Positions 22,058 through 25,089 of a stretch of 25,089 nt of DNA are shown one piece after another. Position numbers and translations under genes: made by a program. Origin of the DNA: VRUE01 sp044867645. GTDB lineage: Bacteria; Actinomycetota; Thermoleophilia; Solirubrobacterales; 70-9. The stretch spans positions 1 through 25,089 of the forward strand of contig JBIOVI010000012.1 in the NCBI GenBank assembly GCA_044867645.1, in the 5' to 3' direction. The notes below the pieces were generated by a model. That model was not told where the DNA came from and made no database searches. It was given only the letters and a program-made list of their open reading frames with translations. Positions within the stretch are counted from its first letter, which is position 1, and each line of letters begins with the position of its first letter.

Positions 22058-22968
22058 GCGGCCCGCCCGCGGGAGCGGCACCGGACTTTCCTCTCGCGCG
22101 CCTGACCACCGTGCGCACCGGCGGCGCCGCCGATTGGTTCGCGCGCCCCGGCGATAGCGAGGAGCTGACCGAGCTGCTGGCTTGGGCCGGTGGGGAGGGC
22201 CTTGCGGTCGGCGTGGTCGGCTCGGGCTCCAACCTGCTGATCGCCGACGACGGATTCCGGGGCGTGGCGATCAAGCTCGACCGCGATTTGGCCAGGATCG
22301 AACACGACGGCGAGCACCTCGTGTGCGGCGGCGGTGCCCGGCTCCCCTCGGCGGCGGCCAAAGCCGCGGGATGGGGGCTCTCCGGCCTCGAGTTCGGCGT
22401 CAACATCCCGGGCACCGTCGGCGGGGCGGTGAAGATGAACGCCAATGCCTACGGCGGGCAGCTCGCCCAGGTCCTGGAGTGGGTCGAGGTCTGCGCGGCG
22501 AACGGCCGCGAGCGTCGCGATCCCGACCGGCTCGGTTTCGCCTATCGCAGCTCGAACCTCGGCGCGGGCGAGGTCGTGTCCGGGGCTTCCTTCCGGCTCG
22601 AGCCGGACGATCCGGCGAAGATCAAGGCGACGATGGCGGCGATGCGCGAGCGGCGCCACGAGGCGCAGCCGTCGGGGATCAAGACCTTCGGCTCGACCTT
22701 CAAGAACCCCGAGGACGAGCGCGCTGGGGGGCGCACGGCGGGGCAGTTGCTCGAGGAGGCCGGTTGCCGCGGGCTGCGGGTGGGAGGTGCACGCTTCTCC
22801 GAGAAGCACGCCAACTTCGTCGAGAACGTCGGCGAGGCGAGCACCGCCGACGTACTGGAGCTGATGGCGGCGGGACGTCGCCGCGTCCATGAGCGTTTCG
22901 GGGTGGTGCTGGAACCGGAGGTGCAGCTGCTCGGCGAGGTGCGCTGGCCGGAAGGCTGGGAGCTGTGA
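22054..22968 (+). CDS. murB: UDP-N-acetylenolpyruvoylglucosamine reductase MurB
   Basis: A 304-residue FAD enzyme reducing UDP-GlcNAc-enolpyruvate to UDP-MurNAc with NADPH. Seen: LTTVRTGGAADWFARP, the FAD-binding VVGSGSNLLIADDGFRGVAIKL, SGLEFGVNIPGTVGGAVKMNANAYGG, FAYRSSNL, the GIKTFGSTFKNP segment with the candidate catalytic Ser, GQLLEEAGCRGLRVGGARFSEKHANFVEN and a final EVQLLGEV. The GSTFKNP and FSEKHANF features fit the type II MurB group. The ATG overlaps murC and the stop overlaps the ftsQ-like gene as GTGA. Confidence 0.95.
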   Translation: MSGPPAGAAPDFPLARLTTVRTGGAADWFARPGDSEELTELLAWAGGEGLAVGVVGSGSNLLIADDGFRGVAIKLDRDLARIEHDGEHLVCGGGARLPSAAAKAAGWGLSGLEFGVNIPGTVGGAVKMNANAYGGQLAQVLEWVEVCAANGRERRDPDRLGFAYRSSNLGAGEVVSGASFRLEPDDPAKIKATMAAMRERRHEAQPSGIKTFGSTFKNPEDERAGGRTAGQLLEEAGCRGLRVGGARFSEKHANFVENVGEASTADVLELMAAGRRRVHERFGVVLEPEVQLLGEVRWPEGWEL

Positions 22969-23492
22969 GGAGGCGGCTGCTCGCGGTGGCGATCGCGGTG
23001 GTCGCGGCAGCAGCGGCCTACCTCTTCCTGCTGCGGGACACAACGGTGGAGCCCCGCCTGATCCCGCCCCGCGCCACGGCAACGATCGGGACGGGGTCGG
23101 ACGCGATCGCGGTGGGCCCCGACGGTCAGATCCTTGCCTGGCTATCGCTGCCGGAAGAGCTGCAGCTGCCCTACCTGCCGCTGGCCACGCCACCGGAGGG
23201 AGGCCGGCTGGCCGGCCCGGTGCTGCAGCAGGCCAAGGTTCTCGGCGCCGCGCCAGCGGCTCTTCGCCCTTACGTCGAACGCAGCTACTACGGGGAAAGC
23301 GGGGTCGACGTGGAGCTGCGCTCGGGAATCGAACTGCGCTTCGGCGATGCCTCCCAGGCCGCCAAGAAGTGGAAGGCGGCCGTCGCGGTTCTCGCCGACC
23401 CTTCGATCACGACGCTCGATTATGTAGACCTGCACGCGCCTGGCCGCCCTGCCGTGGGTGGCTCTGGGCATACGCTTCCACCCGTTCCTTGA
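22965..23492 (+). CDS. Short FtsQ-like division protein lacking a POTRA domain
   Basis: A 175-residue protein with a GTG start coupled to murB. One transmembrane helix lies at about 5-23 and the rest is extracytoplasmic. No FtsQ POTRA region (the usual block directly after the helix) is seen; instead there is VEPRLIPPRATATIGTGSDAIAVGPDGQILAWL. The C-terminal half, with VDVELRSGIELRFGDASQAAKKWKAAVAVL then SITTLDYVDLHAPGRPAVG, matches the FtsQ/DivIB beta-domain pattern ending in the 'LDVRxPxRPxV' style. Position between murB and ftsZ is the usual ftsQ place. It is either a reduced FtsQ or a diverged lineage-specific form. Confidence 0.65.
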   Translation: MRRRLLAVAIAVVAAAAAYLFLLRDTTVEPRLIPPRATATIGTGSDAIAVGPDGQILAWLSLPEELQLPYLPLATPPEGGRLAGPVLQQAKVLGAAPAALRPYVERSYYGESGVDVELRSGIELRFGDASQAAKKWKAAVAVLADPSITTLDYVDLHAPGRPAVGGSGHTLPPVP

Positions 23493-23515
23493 ACCCTCGA
23501 CCACAGGGTTAGAAT
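23489..23515 (+). promoter_or_regulatory. Weaker second candidate promoter upstream of ftsZ
   Basis: TTGAAC (23489-23494) and TAGAAT (23510-23515) are both good hexamers but separated by only 15 bases, shorter than optimal. A 6-bp inverted repeat, AACCCT (23492-23497) and AGGGTT (23505-23510), overlaps them. The region starts in the end of the ftsQ-like gene. It may be a minor promoter or a weak hairpin. Confidence 0.3.
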
Positions 23516-23524
23516 GGCCAAAGC

Positions 23525-23541
23525 CTCAAGTAGGACTTGAG
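23525..23541. repeat. 7-bp inverted repeat upstream of the ftsZ promoter
   Basis: CTCAAGT (23525-23531) and ACTTGAG (23535-23541) are exact reverse complements around AGG. It lies 31 bp upstream of the -35 of the ftsZ promoter, a position suited to a regulator binding site. No known regulator motif is recognised. Confidence 0.35.
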
Positions 23542-23572
23542 AGATCTCGCTTGCAGGATGTCTGCCGGGGGT

Positions 23573-23601
23573 TTGACAGAGTCCCGAGAATGCCCTACGT
23601 T
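23573..23601 (+). promoter_or_regulatory. Sigma70-type promoter of ftsZ with leader
   Basis: TTGACA (23573-23578), a consensus -35, is followed after exactly 17 bases by TACGTT (23596-23601). The predicted start is near 23608, giving a leader of about 117 bases to the ftsZ ATG. In the leader GCTTCAG (23617-23623) and CTGAAGC (23650-23656) can pair across a 26-base loop. This is the strongest promoter by consensus in the window and would give ftsZ transcription independent of mraZ. Confidence 0.7.
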
Positions 23602-23724
23602 GAGCGCAATTTACGTGCTTCAGGAGTAGGCTAGAACCCTTAAGTCTTGCTGAAGCGTCGGACGGAACAAAGGCTCAACTCAAACGCCAGCCCTTCGTGG
23701 CAGGCGAGCTGGAGAAATCGGGAG

Positions 23725-24804
23725 ATGGAATCCACTTACCTCGCGGTGATTAAGGTCGTCGGAGCTGGCGGCGGTGGCACCAATGCCGTCAGCCGGATGG
23801 TCGACGCCGGAATTCGTGGCGTCGAGTTCGTCGCCGTCAACACCGACGCTCAGGCGTTGCAGGCGTGCGACGCCGACATCAAGCTCTCGATCGGCCAGGA
23901 GCTGACCCGCGGCCTCGGTGCCGGCGGCAACCCCGAGGTCGGGGCTGGCGCCGCAGCGGAGAGCCGCGATGAGATCAAGGAGGCGCTGAAGGGCGCCGAC
24001 ATGGTCTTCGTCACCGCCGGCGAGGGCGGTGGCACCGGTACCGGCTCGGCGCCGGTCATCGCCGAGATCGCCAAGGAAGAGATCGGCGCCCTGACCGTCG
24101 GCGCGGTCACCAAGCCGTTCGAGTTCGAGGGCAAACGACGGATGCAGCAGGCGCTCGAGGGGATCGAGAAACTGCGCAACAACGTCGACACCCTGATCAT
24201 CGTCCCCAACGAGAAGCTTCTGCAGGCCGTTGAGCGGCGCACCTCCGTGCTCGAGGCCTTCCGCCAGGCCGACGACATCCTGCGCCAGGGCGTGCAGGGC
24301 ATCACCGACCTGATCACGATCCCCGGCCTGATCAACCTCGACTTCGCCGACGTGCGCACGATCATGCGCGACGCCGGCTCGGCCCTGATGGGGGTCGGCT
24401 CCGCCTCCGGCGAGGCACGCGCGCTCGACGCCGCCAAGGCGGCGATCACCTCGCCGCTGATCGAGGAGTCGATCAAAGGCGCGACCGGGATGCTGCTGAA
24501 CATCACCGGCCCCGAGGACCTCGGCCTGTTCGAGGTCAACGAGGCCGCCCAGCTGGTCCAGGCCGAGGCCGACGACAACGCCAACATCATCTTCGGCTCC
24601 GTCGTCGACCAGTCGATGAAAGACGAGGTGCGGGTGACGGTGATCGCCACCGGCTTCGAGGGCTTCGAGCTCCTCGCCCGCTCGCCCCAGCGCGTCCGCC
24701 GCCGCTATGAGAGCCGCCCCCGCGTCTCCGCCGAGGACACGGAGATCCGGAAACTCCGGGTCTCCGAGGACGACATCGACGTTCCCGGCTTCCTCAAAGA
24801 GTAG
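23725..24804 (+). CDS. ftsZ: Cell division GTPase FtsZ
   Basis: A 359-residue tubulin homologue that polymerises into the division ring at mid-cell. The ATG at 23725 is chosen because the conserved MESTYLAVIKVVGAGGGGTNAV begins there and GGAG (23711-23714) precedes it by 10 bases; the frame is open back to 23647. The GTP signature GGGTGTG is at 101-107, and the synergy segment includes LINLDFADVRTIM. The C-terminal linker is short, ending in a VPGFLKE peptide similar to the usual conserved tail that binds SepF-type anchors. ftsA is absent from the cluster, as in actinobacteria generally. Confidence 0.97.
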   Translation: MESTYLAVIKVVGAGGGGTNAVSRMVDAGIRGVEFVAVNTDAQALQACDADIKLSIGQELTRGLGAGGNPEVGAGAAAESRDEIKEALKGADMVFVTAGEGGGTGTGSAPVIAEIAKEEIGALTVGAVTKPFEFEGKRRMQQALEGIEKLRNNVDTLIIVPNEKLLQAVERRTSVLEAFRQADDILRQGVQGITDLITIPGLINLDFADVRTIMRDAGSALMGVGSASGEARALDAAKAAITSPLIEESIKGATGMLLNITGPEDLGLFEVNEAAQLVQAEADDNANIIFGSVVDQSMKDEVRVTVIATGFEGFELLARSPQRVRRRYESRPRVSAEDTEIRKLRVSEDDIDVPGFLKE

Positions 24805-24819
24805 AAGCGGTCTCTCCAA

Positions 24820-24825
24820 TAGATT
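24820..24825 (+). promoter_or_regulatory. Candidate leaderless -10 hexamer before gcvT
   Basis: TAGATT lies 6 bases before the GTG start of gcvT, the same spacing as TAGAAT before murE. No ribosome site is visible in the 27 bp between the ftsZ stop and the GTG. This suggests a leaderless transcript starting at the GTG. Confidence 0.45.
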
Positions 24826-24831
24826 GACCGG

Positions 24832-25089
24832 GTGACCACTGCGGCCGCCCGGCGCACCCCTCTCTTTCAACAGCACGTCGATCTGGGGGCAAAGGTTGTG
24901 CCGTTCGCCGGCTGGGAGATGCCGGTGACCTACGAGGGAATCCGGGAGGAGCACTCGGCGGTGCGGCGGCACGTCGGCATGTTCGACGTCTCCCACATGG
25001 GAGAGGTCGAGGTCGAGGGGCCGGGGGCGCTCGCCTTTTTGCAGCGGGTGCTTTCGAATGACGTCGCCAGGATCGCGATCGGCGGGGCG
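24832..25089 (+). CDS. gcvT: Aminomethyltransferase (glycine cleavage T protein), N-terminal part
   Basis: The frame runs off the window end after 86 residues. It begins with TPLFQQHVDLGAKVVPFAGWEMPV, then YEGIREEHSAVRRHVGMFDVSHMGEVEVEGPGALAFLQRVLSNDVA, which is the typical GcvT N-terminus. The enzyme transfers the aminomethyl carbon of glycine, carried on lipoyl-GcvH, to tetrahydrofolate. It is not a division gene; it simply follows ftsZ by 27 bp. The GTG start lacks a ribosome site but has a candidate leaderless -10. The usual family length is about 360 residues, so about three quarters is missing here. Confidence 0.93.
   Translation, partial: MTTAAARRTPLFQQHVDLGAKVVPFAGWEMPVTYEGIREEHSAVRRHVGMFDVSHMGEVEVEGPGALAFLQRVLSNDVARIAIGGA

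Overview
The window looks like chromosomal DNA of a high-GC, Gram-positive-type bacterium. My best guess is an actinobacterium of the Thermoleophilia/Solirubrobacterales type. This is inferred from the GC-rich codon use, the many GTG starts and NTGA start/stop overlaps, a division and wall (dcw) cluster without ftsA or ddl, a MurE with the DAP-type DNPR motif, and candidate leaderless promoters. No rRNA or other marker is present to settle the taxonomy.

Region 1 (1-3572) is the right end of an integrated mobile element (prophage or integrative plasmid). It holds the tail of an unknown gene, a replication initiator with a DnaA domain I at its C-terminus, a small zinc-finger protein, weak small ORFs, a small probable DNA-binding protein, and a large serine recombinase. 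Inside the initiator gene lie four palindromic repeats followed by an AT-rich purine-biased tract. This is the architecture of the phage lambda origin.

Region 2 (3569-7714) is host DNA: a small histidine kinase followed by a Tad/Flp-type pilus assembly block (CpaB-like SAF protein, TadA ATPase, TadB, TadC). The genes are overlapping or abutting, on one strand, with no promoter between the recombinase and the kinase. The pilins and prepilin peptidase are not in the window. A convergent gene for an unrecognised two-helix membrane protein follows (7747-8619, minus).

Region 3 (8680-24804) is the dcw cluster: mraZ, rsmH, ftsL-like, ftsI, murE, murF, mraY, two small membrane genes of unusual composition, murD, ftsW, murG, murC, murB, a short ftsQ-like gene and ftsZ. 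Together these make lipid II from UDP-MurNAc and build the septal synthase (FtsW/FtsI with FtsL/FtsQ) around the FtsZ ring. A promoter overlapped by three 10-bp-spaced TGGGN-type MraZ boxes precedes mraZ, and a long hairpin lies in the mraZ leader. ftsZ has its own sigma70-type promoter and leader. gcvT begins just after ftsZ and runs off the end.

The observations most worth following are the lambda-like origin inside the initiator/DnaA-I gene, two related palindromic insertions in murF that share a loop sequence, the low-GC small membrane gene pair inside the dcw cluster, the POTRA-less ftsQ, and the regulatory layout at mraZ.
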